Assembly: GCA_022419385.1 (NCBI GenBank)
Contig: JAJUBI010000009.1
Span: 992,001-1,056,000 of the forward strand
Direction of reading: 5' to 3'
DNA length: 64,000 bases
Origin: Paraconiothyrium sp. Pb-2020
Taxonomy: Eukaryota; Ascomycota; Dothideomycetes; Pleosporales; Didymosphaeriaceae
Shown: positions 32,356 to 43,000 of the stretch, piece by piece
Position numbering within the stretch: the first letter of the stretch is position 1
Layout: each line of letters starts with the position of its first letter
The notes under the pieces: model-generated
Told to the model about the DNA's origin: nothing
What the model saw: only the letters and a program-made list of their open reading frames with translations
Database searches by the model: none
Position numbers and translations under genes: made by a program

Positions 32356-32444
32356 GGTTGTGTAGTGTAGTGGTGATCACTCCGGATTTTGAAGCTTCTA
32401 CGCATCGCCTTCCGGCAACCCCGGTTCGAGCCCGGGCACGACCT
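32356..32444 (+). tRNA. tRNA-Gln (anticodon TTG) with a 17-nt intron
   Basis: The acceptor stem GGTTGTG (32356-32362) pairs with CACGACC (32437-32443) with one G-U pair; the discriminator is T. The D-arm is GTGTAGTGGTGATCAC. The anticodon stem CCGGA pairs with TCCGG, with loop TTTTGA-T giving anticodon TTG. The T-arm CCCGG-TTCGAGC-CCGGG is perfect. The intron (32393-32409) interrupts the loop one base 3' of the anticodon, the canonical eukaryotic position. Mature length without CCA is 72 nt. The internal B box GGTTCGAGCCC is present. Confidence 0.93.
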
Positions 32445-32810
32445 ATTTTTAAAATCCTACGAAGTCGACCTCAAGATCTTCTACACAATGTAATGCGTGT
32501 CGTTTTTTGGGGGGAGGGATGGTCGAAGTCATGGTCACGGAATGTCCGAATAGTTATGAGGAGTTTTTATCTTTTTAGCAACACCAGGCTTCCAGCATTA
32601 AGAGAAAAGATGTAGTATAGCACCTTTGCCCGCGTGGTAGAACCACATTGCGCTCGTGCGTCTGTTACTTTACGTTATCGCTCCAGAGTGTGGTATCTAG
32701 AGTAATCAGTAAAACAAAGAAAGGGTCACACAGGGTATGCCTGGACGGGTCGAACTGGTTATAAGATTGAAATTCTACATTCTACTTGTACATGAAGTAC
32801 GGACAATCGT
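32445..32810. other. Intergenic
   Basis: About 365 bp downstream of the tRNA and covering the ALG2 3' side. No coding signal. Confidence 0.5.
32446..32450 (+). terminator. RNA polymerase III terminator of tRNA-Gln
   Basis: A run of five T begins two bases after the discriminator base. Confidence 0.85.
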
Positions 32811-34269
32811 CTACGGTTTCCCTGTTTGTTGCGCTTGCTTCACTGCTAACCACATACCTGACGCAGCTAATAGGCCCATGAAGGCAACTGCGACCAGCAC
32901 AGCTGCGAAAGGAGTCACGGGCGGACGTGCCTTCTTTGCCATGCCAACTATCTCTGTTTCCAGAACCTCGGCCATTTTCTCTTTCGAGAAAAGGGATTCT
33001 ACCCTCTCTTTCCCCCCCTTACCCATCTCTTTAAGCTTCTGCTCACCTTCGCCGTCAGCGAGTGCGGTTCGCATGACGTCTGTCCAGTCGTGGACCTTTG
33101 TGACGTCGCGCAGCCAGCCAGTCTCTCCATCCACGACCGTCTCAGTCGGACCACCTTCGTTGGCTGCGAGTACCGGGGTGCCTGCCAACATGGCCTCGAG
33201 TGGAACGATGCCGAAGTGCTCGTGCAAGGGTGTGTATATGAGCAGCCGAGATGTGGCCAACAAGGTCGTCTTGAAGGCGGCTGGTACCGAGTGGAGGAAG
33301 AGAACAGCAATGTCGTCGGGGACACGCTGCGCAGTGATAACAGTCTTAGCGGTCGCATGCTTGAGCTTGAGTGAGTCGGCCAGCTCGCAGAGTTCGGCGT
33401 AGGTGGCCACATTGTCGGCCACCCGCGGGTCAAATCCGCCAGCAACGACCAGCCTGGCCCTCTCGCGTTCCTGGGCATTTAAGCCTGCGAACGCTTTTAT
33501 CGCTAGGGCCACATCCTTCTTCTTTTCGAAGCGATTGATGCTCAGTAAGACCTTCTTACCCTCCCACAGCGGTACAATCTCATCGACGTTTATAGGCCTG
33601 GTGTCGACGCAAGGATACACGACCCCGGGATTTCTGTAGTTGAGGCTAGGGAAGGCAGCTGCGAATACACCCTTCGTAAAATTGCTGTTGACTACGATTG
33701 TGTCGCTGCAGCCCGTGCTCCAGCTCTCCACCCAGTCGAAGGGACCGCGATACAGCGTCTTCAAAAGGCCTCCCTTCTTGGCGAGCAGCTTGTCCGGGAA
33801 GTGGCAGTAGAAGATGACGCGGATGCCTGGCAGTAGGATTCGCAGTAGAGGGATACCGGCGCTGAGCTGGTCGACGAAGAAGGACGTGGGCTTGAGAGAC
33901 TGTAGCTCGTTGGTGAAGACGGCGATGTGTAGGATCAAGTGCAGCTGACGCAGGATGGCACAAAGAACGGCGAAGCGGCCGAGGATGGTGGGCGGCACCA
34001 GCGAGTTCCCGTGGACTCTGACGTCGAGGGTCCCTTTGCGCGCAAATCAAGACTCAGCTACCGCTCCACATAAGCTTGGGGATTGGGGACTCGAGCACCG
34101 CAGGAGACTCACCATCGCGCGCTTCGTCGAAGCAGTGGGCGGGGTCGCGGTGCGACGTGTAGATGGTGACCTTGTGTCCGCGGTCCTGCAGTCCGACAGC
34201 GGCGTCGATCACAAGCCGCTCAGCACCGCCAATGCCCAGGTCCGGGTGGAAGAAGACGATGTGCTGCAT
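32811..34269 (-). CDS. ALG2: Alpha-1,3/1,6-mannosyltransferase Alg2
   Basis: Alg2 adds the second and third mannoses to Man1GlcNAc2-PP-dolichol on the cytosolic face of the ER, in N-glycan precursor synthesis. Exons are 34113-34269 and 32811-34033 (459 aa), with a 79-nt intron (GTGAGT...GCTGAG...AAAG) in phase 1 rejoining ARDG to TLDVRVHGNS. It starts MQHIVFFHPDLGIGGAERLV, typical of the family. GT4 features are the VIFYCHFPD loop, the phosphate-binding SINRFEKKKD and the E-x7-E motif EHFGIVPLE. A C-terminal hydrophobic segment (FAAVLVAVAFMGLLAASGMW) anchors the protein in the ER. Length agrees with fungal Alg2 (about 450-500). Confidence 0.95.
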
Positions 34270-34622
34270 CGCCCTCCAGTTGTATCTGTCAGTTGTGAGT
34301 CCTGCATACGTGTTGGAGTAAACCCACCGCGCGACGCCGCCTAGCCCATTTGGGTATGGCTGCGGCGGAGACCCTGGCCGTCGTGGTCCTGCTCATAAAC
34401 GACGACTGACCTGCCATGCCCTGGGCATCTAGGCAGAGACTACAGCACATGATTACCGCGTCGCGCTATCGACACACCCTTGGCTGCGTTTACACCAAAC
34501 TCAACTTTACATGGAGACGAACTGTGGACCGAGCGTCTGATATGTACTCTCGAGGCCTCGAGACCGCTGCACTGCGCTACGCTGCATCTTAGGCCCAGTT
34601 GCCAGCGGCCATCACCACCGCC
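34270..34622. other. Intergenic: ALG2/VPS15 divergent promoter
   Basis: 353 bp between start codons of two membrane-trafficking and ER genes. No TATA box is obvious. Confidence 0.5.
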
Positions 34623-37600
34623 ATGGGCCAAGGCTTCTCCCTTACCACGCTTTCGGCTGGCTCGGCCAACATCGACGTGCCAGAGCTGGCCGACCTTCGC
34701 TATGAAAAGTCTCTCGGAGCCGCGCGATTCATGAAGACAGTAAGAGCTAGGCACAAGGATGGCTTGGTCGTTGCACGCGTTGTGATGAAGCCCTATGCAC
34801 AGTTCGACCTCAACCGTTATGTCAGACGTCTCGTTGAAGAGCGCAAGATGCTCGCCGATGTTCCCAACGCCCTAGGCTATCACAGAATCCTCGAAACGGC
34901 CGTAGGAGGCTACCTTGTGCGCCAGTATGTTCATAGCTCCTTGTACGACCGCCTGAGCACTCGTCCGTTCCTGGAAGAGATTGAGAAGAAGTGGTTATCG
35001 TTCCAACTACTTTGCGCTGTCCGCGACTGCCACGCGCGGGGCATCTACCATGGCGACATCAAGACTGAGAACATCCTCGTCACATCATGGAATTGGTTGT
35101 ATCTTACAGACTTCTCTGCTTCTTACAAGCCACCATACCTGCCTGAAGACAACCCTGCTGACTTCTCGTTCTATTTCGACATGTCGGGACGGCGTACCTG
35201 TTACCTCGCGCCTGAACGGTTCCTTGGGCCAGGAGCCCAACCGGAAGGCGAAGGGACCGTCACGTGGGCAATGGACGTCTTCTCCGTTGGCTGTGTAATT
35301 GCTGAGCTCTTTTTGGAATCTCCCATCTTCAACCTCAGCCAATTATACAAGTATCGCACAAGGGAGTATGACCCCGGACAAGTACACCTGAGCAAGATCA
35401 AGGATAAAGATGTACGGGAGCTCATCACGCACATGATACAGATGGATCCCAGTTCACGAATGTCTGCTGAAGATTACTTGGAACACTGGCAAGGCAAAGT
35501 CTTTCCCCACTACTTCTACGGGTTTCTCCAGCAATATATGCATTCCATCACAGATCCTACCTCAGGCCGTAAGCCGGTGACAACCGCCAACGAGCACCTT
35601 GGCGAGCCTGACGATCGGATAGAGCAGATCTACAGCGACTTCGACAAGATCTCGCATCTTCTTTCGAGCAACCAAGGCAACGCCCCTGAGAAGCCCAAAC
35701 ACTCGCCACCTAAATCGAACGCGAGACTGTTTCCTCTTTGCATCGATATACCGAATTATCAACATCAGGCAACTCCTACGCCAAGCCTCGCGGTCGATGA
35801 TGGAAACCTCATATTTCTTACTATCGTTGTTTCGTCACTGCGAGGCACTGCCAGAGCATCGGCTCGATTGCGAGGTCTCGAGCTGCTCTTAGCTTTCTCC
35901 GAGAGGCTTACAGACGAAGCCAAGCTGGACCGCGTTGTGCCTTACGTTGCACTGCTACTGACCGATAAGTCTGTGCAAGTGAAGATAGCGGCTCTGCGTA
36001 CAATGACGCAGATCCTAGATATGGTACGTGTTGTGTCGCCGGTAAACGCATACGTATTTCCAGAATATGTCTTACCTCGTTTGGAGCGATATCTCCCGGA
36101 CTCCTCCAACACAGTTGATCCATTAGTTCGAATGCACTACGCTTGGTGCGTTGGAACACTGGCGACCACCGCAGCGCGGTACCTGGACGTCATCCAAGCC
36201 CTGCGTGCTGAAGGTACTCTGCCGGCAGCGGTACCAGAAGCCGAAGAGGAACTCACATCTTCCGTTCACCGTAATCAGTTCGATTCAGACCGCCAGAACC
36301 TATTGGAAGCTTTCGAAAAGCACACAAAGTCTCTTCTCATAGATTCCAACTCATCTGTTCGCAGAGCCATGCTTCGGTCTGTAGGTGAACTATGCGTTTT
36401 CTTCGGAAGTCCTAGGGCCAACGATGTTGTGCTGAGCCACTTGAACACCTATCTAAATGATCCTGATTGGATGCTCAAGTGTGCATTCTTCGAAGCGATC
36501 GTGGGCGTTGCCGTCTTCGTCGGCAGTGCTAGTCTCGAGGGCTATATCCTCCCACTTATGGTGCAGGCCCTGACCGACCCGGAAGAATTTGTGGTAGAAA
36601 AGGTCCTACGTGCCCTCTCAGCAATAGCGGAGCAGGGCTTGTTCCAGCGCTCAAAGGCTTGGGAGTTGGTTGATATTGTGGCTCGCCTTACCATGCATCC
36701 AAATATCTGGATTCGTGAGGCAGCTGCGCAGTTTATTTCAGCTGTTGCGAAGTTTCTTTCGGTCGCCGACAATCACAGTATCTTGATCAACCTGATCAGG
36801 CCATATCTAAAGATTGTACCTTCGGAGTTCACTGAATTGCGCCTGCTCGATTCCTTGAAGAAGCCTTTATCAAGGCTCATCATCGATATGGCATCCAATT
36901 GGGTGACACAAGCCCAGAAAGGACTATTTTGGGTATCTGCCAAACAACAGCAGACATTCTCCTTTGGCTCATCCGAAGATACTCTGCCAACGATATCTGG
37001 CAGAGAACTGGATCCGAAAATACTGCAGCGGATGCAGAAGACCGACGAAGACGAGCAGTGGATACGAAAGCTGAGAAATGCAGGCCTGACGGTCAATGAC
37101 GACTTCAAGCTGGTTGCACTTCGTGAGTTCATATGGAGAGTAACGCGTCGGCGACGTTCGGACGGCGTGATGATGAATTCTGCGAAGTTCAACAATATGA
37201 TTTCCCTGAAAGACTTGGGCATTCGGCCGCGCACAGTCCTATTCGAAAACGCTCAGCAGACCGTAGAACATGCGCGCCGTGTGTCTGTCCAAGACGATGG
37301 ATTTCAGCCGAAGACCATCAGGGATGCATTATTGGACGCTTCCACAACGGAAACCGAGGCGCAAGCTGCTCGGAGGTCCGCGCGGAGCAGTAATCAGACC
37401 GATGGATCATCAGTGCGAGAAGGACAGCGACCCCGTCGAATCTCTATCCCCGCACGGCCAAAATTAGCTTCGTCTCCAAGCGATTTACGATCAGGAATAG
37501 ACTCGCCGGCTTCTGATATTACGGACCCCAGACGCAACTCACTACAAGTGCCTCGGCGCGGCTCGCCGAGTATTCTGTCGCCAGTGGGGTCTTTTGGAGC

Positions 37601-39338
37601 TGGGGATCACATTCATCCACTGCGCCAGAAAGGTAGTGCTTTAGCGCTCCTCAACAAAGGAGACAAAGCGCATGCCGAGATCGGTTTCACTTCAACAAAC
37701 GTATCTGGAAAAGTCGACGGCGCCACTGCGCGGGAAGTCTCTCGCACCCGTCAACAACCTTCATCCTTGGCGGGGGACCGTAGGCATGGGAGCCCTTCAC
37801 GCAGTCGTCTCCGCGACGCACACAATTACACCGGTAACGATCCAGCGGTGCTTAAATTGCTCGACTCGATGCTTCTAGAACGTTTCCCATTGGGAGCGAT
37901 GGAATTTGGACCGAAGATGGAGGTTTCGAACGAACCTGCCTTCATCCGTTATAAAGACGGGCACCAGTCACCGAATGGGCTCCCTTGGAGACCCGAAGGT
38001 CGATTACTAGGCGTTTTAGGTGAGCACACAGCTACCGTACGACGGATGCTAGTCGCCTCGGACCAGACCTTCTTCATCACCGGCTCTGATGATGGCACTG
38101 TCAAGATCTGGGATCCATCGCGCTTTGAGCGGCATCTCTCGCTAGGCGCACGGCAGACGTACAATCTCGGCGAAGGGGTCAATGTGACCAGCCTCTGCTT
38201 TGTTGAGCAGACCTACTGTTTCGTTGCCACAGGAAGCGACGGCAGCGTGCATGTGGTGAAGGTAAAATTCCAAGAAGATAAAGAAGAGGATAACAAAGGT
38301 GACATTGTCGTCACGAGGAAGTTCTCGCGACCTAGGATGTTGCGTGAGTATCAGCTGCCCGAAGGTGACTACGTTACTTGGACGGAGCACTACAATGACG
38401 ACAATAAGTCCATCCTCCTGATGGCAACTAGGACATCAACGGTTATTGCACTGGACCTCAAGACAATGACGGAGTTATACACACTGAAGAACCATGTCCA
38501 ACACGGATATCCCACCTGCTTCTGCGTCGACAAGAAGGCACATTGGATATTGCTTGGTACGTCACACGGCGTGTTGGAATTGTGGGATCTACGCTTCAAG
38601 CTCCTACTAAAGTCATGGGTCTTTCACGCGGCGACCGCTATACATCGCGTCTATTTGCGCCGCATTGGAAAGCCACGCGTGTATATCACCGGTGGTACCG
38701 GACAGGGTGAGGTTACCGTATGGGACATTGAAAAGACCGTCTGTAAGGAGGTATACCGTACCGGTACAGCGAAGGATACCGGATCGAAAACCACCACCCT
38801 GATAGATCTCGATTTCGAAACAACAGGTGGCATGCTCGATCGGTTCTCTACCTTGGAACCAACAGCCAGTACCGCTTCAAATAAAGGTGTAAGAGCCGTT
38901 GTCGTAGCAAGCCAAGCCACCGCCCAGAAACCTGGAAGCCGCGCCCACACATTCCTCTTAACCGCAGGTCCAGATTGGAAAGTCCGCTATTGGGACACTG
39001 CTCGTCAGGAAGCGTCCTTAGTAGTTAGCGGCATGGAGCCGGACGAGGCTAGGCCGCAATATGCTGCTAGCCCGTCGCCTCTATCTCCTGAGACACTGAT
39101 TACCACCGAACGACTGTCTCAACCTCAGAGTCAAAGCCAAAGCTCGACGAGCAGGGACAGTCGCAGCAGCAATAAGAAGACGGCTGTGAAGAGCAGTCGA
39201 TCTGGACTTGTCACTGTGCAACAGCAACATCTGCTAAGAGGTCATCTGGACACGGTCATGGATGTTGCGCTCGTAGAGCAGCCGTATGGGATGGTCCTCA
39301 GTGCGGATCGGTCGGGCAGGGTTTATGTTTTTGCATGA
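34623..39338 (+). CDS. VPS15: Vps15, regulatory subunit of the class III PI3-kinase
   Basis: Vps15 is the myristoylated pseudo/serine-threonine kinase that anchors and activates Vps34 in the autophagy and endosomal PI3-kinase complexes. I start at 34623 (1571 aa) because MGQGFSLTT is an N-myristoylation signal; an in-frame Met at 34599 would bury it. The kinase domain covers about 25-320. Its glycine loop is degenerate, Lys56 is in VVMKPY, the catalytic loop is HGDIKTENIL (Asp145), and the metal motif is DFS rather than DFG, as is usual for Vps15. HEAT repeats follow (about 390-770), then a disordered Ser/Arg-rich linker, then WD40 repeats (about 1130-1571; VKIWDPSRF, LELWDLRFK, VTVWDIEK, VRYWDTARQ). 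The whole 4.7 kb gene is intronless. Confidence 0.97.
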   Translation: MGQGFSLTTLSAGSANIDVPELADLRYEKSLGAARFMKTVRARHKDGLVVARVVMKPYAQFDLNRYVRRLVEERKMLADVPNALGYHRILETAVGGYLVRQYVHSSLYDRLSTRPFLEEIEKKWLSFQLLCAVRDCHARGIYHGDIKTENILVTSWNWLYLTDFSASYKPPYLPEDNPADFSFYFDMSGRRTCYLAPERFLGPGAQPEGEGTVTWAMDVFSVGCVIAELFLESPIFNLSQLYKYRTREYDPGQVHLSKIKDKDVRELITHMIQMDPSSRMSAEDYLEHWQGKVFPHYFYGFLQQYMHSITDPTSGRKPVTTANEHLGEPDDRIEQIYSDFDKISHLLSSNQGNAPEKPKHSPPKSNARLFPLCIDIPNYQHQATPTPSLAVDDGNLIFLTIVVSSLRGTARASARLRGLELLLAFSERLTDEAKLDRVVPYVALLLTDKSVQVKIAALRTMTQILDMVRVVSPVNAYVFPEYVLPRLERYLPDSSNTVDPLVRMHYAWCVGTLATTAARYLDVIQALRAEGTLPAAVPEAEEELTSSVHRNQFDSDRQNLLEAFEKHTKSLLIDSNSSVRRAMLRSVGELCVFFGSPRANDVVLSHLNTYLNDPDWMLKCAFFEAIVGVAVFVGSASLEGYILPLMVQALTDPEEFVVEKVLRALSAIAEQGLFQRSKAWELVDIVARLTMHPNIWIREAAAQFISAVAKFLSVADNHSILINLIRPYLKIVPSEFTELRLLDSLKKPLSRLIIDMASNWVTQAQKGLFWVSAKQQQTFSFGSSEDTLPTISGRELDPKILQRMQKTDEDEQWIRKLRNAGLTVNDDFKLVALREFIWRVTRRRRSDGVMMNSAKFNNMISLKDLGIRPRTVLFENAQQTVEHARRVSVQDDGFQPKTIRDALLDASTTETEAQAARRSARSSNQTDGSSVREGQRPRRISIPARPKLASSPSDLRSGIDSPASDITDPRRNSLQVPRRGSPSILSPVGSFGAGDHIHPLRQKGSALALLNKGDKAHAEIGFTSTNVSGKVDGATAREVSRTRQQPSSLAGDRRHGSPSRSRLRDAHNYTGNDPAVLKLLDSMLLERFPLGAMEFGPKMEVSNEPAFIRYKDGHQSPNGLPWRPEGRLLGVLGEHTATVRRMLVASDQTFFITGSDDGTVKIWDPSRFERHLSLGARQTYNLGEGVNVTSLCFVEQTYCFVATGSDGSVHVVKVKFQEDKEEDNKGDIVVTRKFSRPRMLREYQLPEGDYVTWTEHYNDDNKSILLMATRTSTVIALDLKTMTELYTLKNHVQHGYPTCFCVDKKAHWILLGTSHGVLELWDLRFKLLLKSWVFHAATAIHRVYLRRIGKPRVYITGGTGQGEVTVWDIEKTVCKEVYRTGTAKDTGSKTTTLIDLDFETTGGMLDRFSTLEPTASTASNKGVRAVVVASQATAQKPGSRAHTFLLTAGPDWKVRYWDTARQEASLVVSGMEPDEARPQYAASPSPLSPETLITTERLSQPQSQSQSSTSRDSRSSNKKTAVKSSRSGLVTVQQQHLLRGHLDTVMDVALVEQPYGMVLSADRSGRVYVFA

Positions 39339-39803
39339 TAGAGCTTTGTAAGACTAGAAGAGCTGGGGTAACGTCCGGTGTTCACACATCAGCCTTGTCT
39401 TAGCTAAGAAGGCTGCAGCATCCAATTCAGCTATTCGAGAAATGTCTTGTGTCACATGTTACTCATCTTCTTGACCGGTTGTATGACTCTCGTGTCGTTG
39501 CACCCTACTTACCAGTGAGCGATGCAGTCTCAGGAATGCGCGTTGGCATCCGGTGAAGGCTGCAATCCTCCAAGCCTATCGTTCTCATCAGCCTTGTGTG
39601 TTGCGCAGACGCCTCACCGCTGTCATAACAACCCGCAATCCACCACTTTTGTCTAGCTCTCAGCCTTTCAGCCTGGTTCGTTGCCTGGAGGTCCTGCTCG
39701 TGGGTGCTCTGTTCACAATTCTCCATCACTCATGTTGTCTTGATGGGCTATCGCCCTCGCGCGGTTCGCAGGATTTATCAAGACTTCTCCCTCACCTATC
39801 GCC
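39339..39803. other. Intergenic
   Basis: The VPS15 3' side and the upstream region of the next gene. No coding signal supported. Confidence 0.5.
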
Positions 39804-40562
39804 ATGCCTTACTGTACGATCTGCAGTGTGCACTTTAACGGTCGCGGCAGTCATTGCACCCACCACAAGCCTTATCTCCAAGCACACTACGGCGTTTCCG
39901 ATTCTAACGGCATCAACTATCGCAGCGGCACCCTCACACATCACGGTTACCGTCCTCGCAAGCCTCTACAAATCGGTTTCCGCGATAGCCACGATGCGCT
40001 CGTACCGTACCGCCCACACACATCATCCAATTCACTCGCCCGTGCTGGCTTTGATTTCGAACCGAGCCACGATTACCAAGGCTTCGATTACAGGCACGGC
40101 GGCGATCCAATGCTATCTGCAAACAATCTGAAACCCTTGGGCTATGCGTTTGAAAAACTAAGTTCGACGCACGCCATCACGCAACTCACATACTCGATAG
40201 ACGTGCGCGGTACAAGGAGTATTACCGCGACTGCGAACCCCGAACGCGAGCAGTGTACCAACTGCGCAACGTTTTTCCCTGATCGGCATCGATTGTTCGG
40301 TCACTATGCGGACTATCCTGTGCAGTGCGATGTGCATGGTGCGTGTTTGCGATGTAAGTAGAGGACCGGGTGTTGAACTGACGTGAAACGCGTATTTGAG
40401 CCGGGCTGACTGCTTCGTAATATAGGGGATGATGTACTGGTGCATGCTGATGAAGAGAGACATGAGAGATGCTTCGTCAGAGGCTGTAGGAGCGTGTATA
40501 GGCAGGAGGGCGGGTGGAAAGGAACGGTCGTTGAGGGACATATACGGGGAATGCACGGATGA
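39804..40562 (+). CDS. Cys/His-rich putative zinc-binding protein
   Basis: Two exons, 39804-40353 and 40426-40562 (228 aa). The intron (72 nt) has GTAAGT, branch GCTGAC and acceptor ATAG. Without splicing the frame stops at CLRCK after 185 residues. Splicing instead adds a further finger: CFVRGC, then HIRGMH 17-22 residues later. Earlier pairs are YCTIC near the start with GSHCTHH, and CTNC with HRLFGHY at about 152-170. The middle is Tyr/His/Arg-rich (GYRPRKPLQIGFRD, YQGFDYRHGG). This resembles a C2H2-like array with irregular spacing. I know no named family, and nucleic-acid binding is only a guess. Confidence 0.65.
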
Positions 40563-40834
40563 GGAAAAGGGTCGTACTATGAACGAATGTTTAGCTCTGG
40601 TGCATTCGAGTTTTGGAGGGTTTTTGCATTTTATGAAGCTTTTGGCGTAGCGTAGCGACTCTTTTTCAGTGTTGGTGGAAATTTTGGTGACCGGCGAGCA
40701 CGACCTGACTATCAATCTATACGAATATATCTCAGCCTGAAGACGTAGTCAAGATTTGATCCCATAGTTGCTGCATACACAACACCGAAGTACAGATTCC
40801 GCTGGCTAATACTATGTTACATACATATATTTGA

Positions 40835-43000
40835 CTAATGTTCCCTTACGATATAGTCTCGCACAACCGCAGTCCCATTAGCCAATGCAGCAATTTGCCC
40901 CGCGGTGCAGGTATCAATTACAGCCCAGGTGTAACACTCATTCTCCGGAGGTGTTGGAAGCACATTCTTAATCTCAAAGCTGCTTACTGGACCTTCAGAG
41001 CTGTACGGCGCGTCTCCCAAATCGATCTTACCAGTAGCGACATCTTTGTTCAGCATCACACGATCGAAGATCTTTGATACGGTCTCGGGCTGGTAGGCAC
41101 CTACTGCATGGCCGGCATCAAACACTCTCGAGAAGGATGTGCCATTGTACTGTCGGACGACACCGCCTTGGTATGTTGAGTTCGTGGTTATGGGTGCGTA
41201 ACCGGCTTTGCGGAACTGAACGCTTGACTCGTGTTCCATCGCGAGGCTTACTGCTTCGCCTCCGAACCCTTGCAATGTATTAGATCCCAAACCGTCTAAA
41301 ACATTAGAAGAAGATGGATAATGCACTCACAATTGCATCTATAGTCGCGATCTCCAAAGACCAGAGCAACCTTAATGCCGCTTTGAGCAACGTAGTTGAT
41401 TATGTCTATAGACACGACAGCGACATCTCCAGTCCCGCCCAAGAACATGTTGGCCACGTTGTTACTGTTAAGAGTGAAGTTGACCGAAGCTCCGAGATCT
41501 TTCTGTACCCAGTTCTGGTTCATGAAGCCGATGCTGTAATATGGAGGGTAGACAGACAGAGAAGGCCGGGATATGTCAAATGGCTCGCGCTATATGGTGT
41601 TAGTCACGACCCAGCAACGATGAAAGGTAACAATCGAGACATTTACCTACACCAGATGTTGCTGGGTACACACCTTGAACGTAAGCAAAGCAGTACTGCG
41701 TCGCGTTCGCACAAGCTTCATTGATAGTTGCATTGGTACCTGTGTTCTCGGGATCCGCTTTTGCAAGAGTACGACACTGGTCAATGAGGTCGTTACAGCC
41801 ACCTACTTTAGTAATATTGTTCGAAGCTGATTGATAGTCATCTTCTGTAATGGTCTGTAGTCCATATGTATTGTTGATTGCCATTTGGAGATAGGTGGGT
41901 GCTTCGATCTTCGCATCGACACATCCATTGGTTATACCTAATGTGTCGAGGTGTATGAGAGTGGCATTGCGTAGGGGCGAAGACAGTGTGTGATTGCGGA
42001 TCTTGCGATTTTGGGACTCGAAATGAGCCATCGTCACTGGTCCCCAATGACCGCCATACTGTTTTCCGTCAGCTTGGTCAGTTCGAAAGTGCGAAGGTCA
42101 CGTACCGAATTCGCCCAGATGCTGACCCGGTCATCGCTCGATTTATGTTCAGGAAATTCCTGAAGCCAAATCTGCGTAAATCGCCAAAGCACTTTCGCGG
42201 CATTTGCAGTAGTGTTAGGAAATGCATTGATGTCTTGCGATGGTAGCAAGCCCTTCACGAACGTAGTGTTTGTCGAGATAGCCCCCGAGCTTGAGCCGAC
42301 CGGTGACACTAGCCCAGTCAATTGATCCAAGGTACTGGCAACGATCTCGTTGAAAGAGAAGCCAACTGATACAGGTTGATCGATATACAACATGTTCACG
42401 TTGTTGTTCCACGACCTACGATGTCGATATATGGTCAGCACGTACGCCATTCGTGTAACATATAATAACCTTAGAAGACGCTTACCAAGCGTTACTCGTC
42501 GTACTGTTCGAATCTGCGTTTATTGTACAAGGGCCGTTTTCTTCGGTCACTCCAGCAAGCGACGTATACCCTGGCCCACCGCCAAGGTAGACAGCAAGAG
42601 GAGCCTCCGAAGGTTTGTTTCTGGACTCTGTTTTGGGTTTATTAGCGGCATATGTAATATCTTGCAAGCAAGCGTACCGATGAACCAAAAGAATATGCTA
42701 GTGTTGTAGTTTGGTGTACCTCCATCGTCGGTAGCAAGCGAATTCGGCATGTGAATGTAGCCACTGAAGGACCGCACGCTAGGAGTCGTCTCGCAGATGC
42801 TCGTCTAGTGCATGTCAATGCCAGCACTGCTAGGCGTGTAGCGATTGTCACTTGAACGAAGGTCAACATACCTGTCTGTATGAGATCACAGCTCCAGGCG
42901 CTACGCTCGACTTGACATGGTGGTGTCCGCTCTGGTCAATCGCAGTCGCCCAGCCTAACGTAGAAATTAGAAGGAGAAAGCTGAGTGGAGTGGAAAACAT
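40835..43000 (-). CDS. Secreted serine carboxypeptidase (peptidase family S10)
   Basis: An acid serine carboxypeptidase removing C-terminal residues. Seven exons: 42872-43000, 42678-42804, 42486-42627, 42106-42415, 41651-42058, 41331-41589 and 40835-41268 (602 aa). The six introns are 47-70 nt and all junctions are in phase. The signal peptide is MFSTPLSFLLLISTLGWATA. The triad is Ser236 (NSYGGHWG, split by intron 4), Asp454 (GDRDYRCN) and His512 (AGHAVGAYQP). The substrate-binding loop is GGGPGYTS, and the residue before the catalytic Ser is Asn where most S10 enzymes have Glu (ESYGG). There are many N-glycosylation sequons. I used the acceptor at 41269 because it gives RCNWFGGEAVSL. The nearer AG at 41296 would leave a 35-nt intron. 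Confidence 0.93.

Noticed and set aside
41296..41330. 35-nt intron option in the S10 peptidase
   Set aside because: Too short for fungal splicing. The AG at 41269 gives a 62-nt intron and the conserved CNWFGGEA junction.
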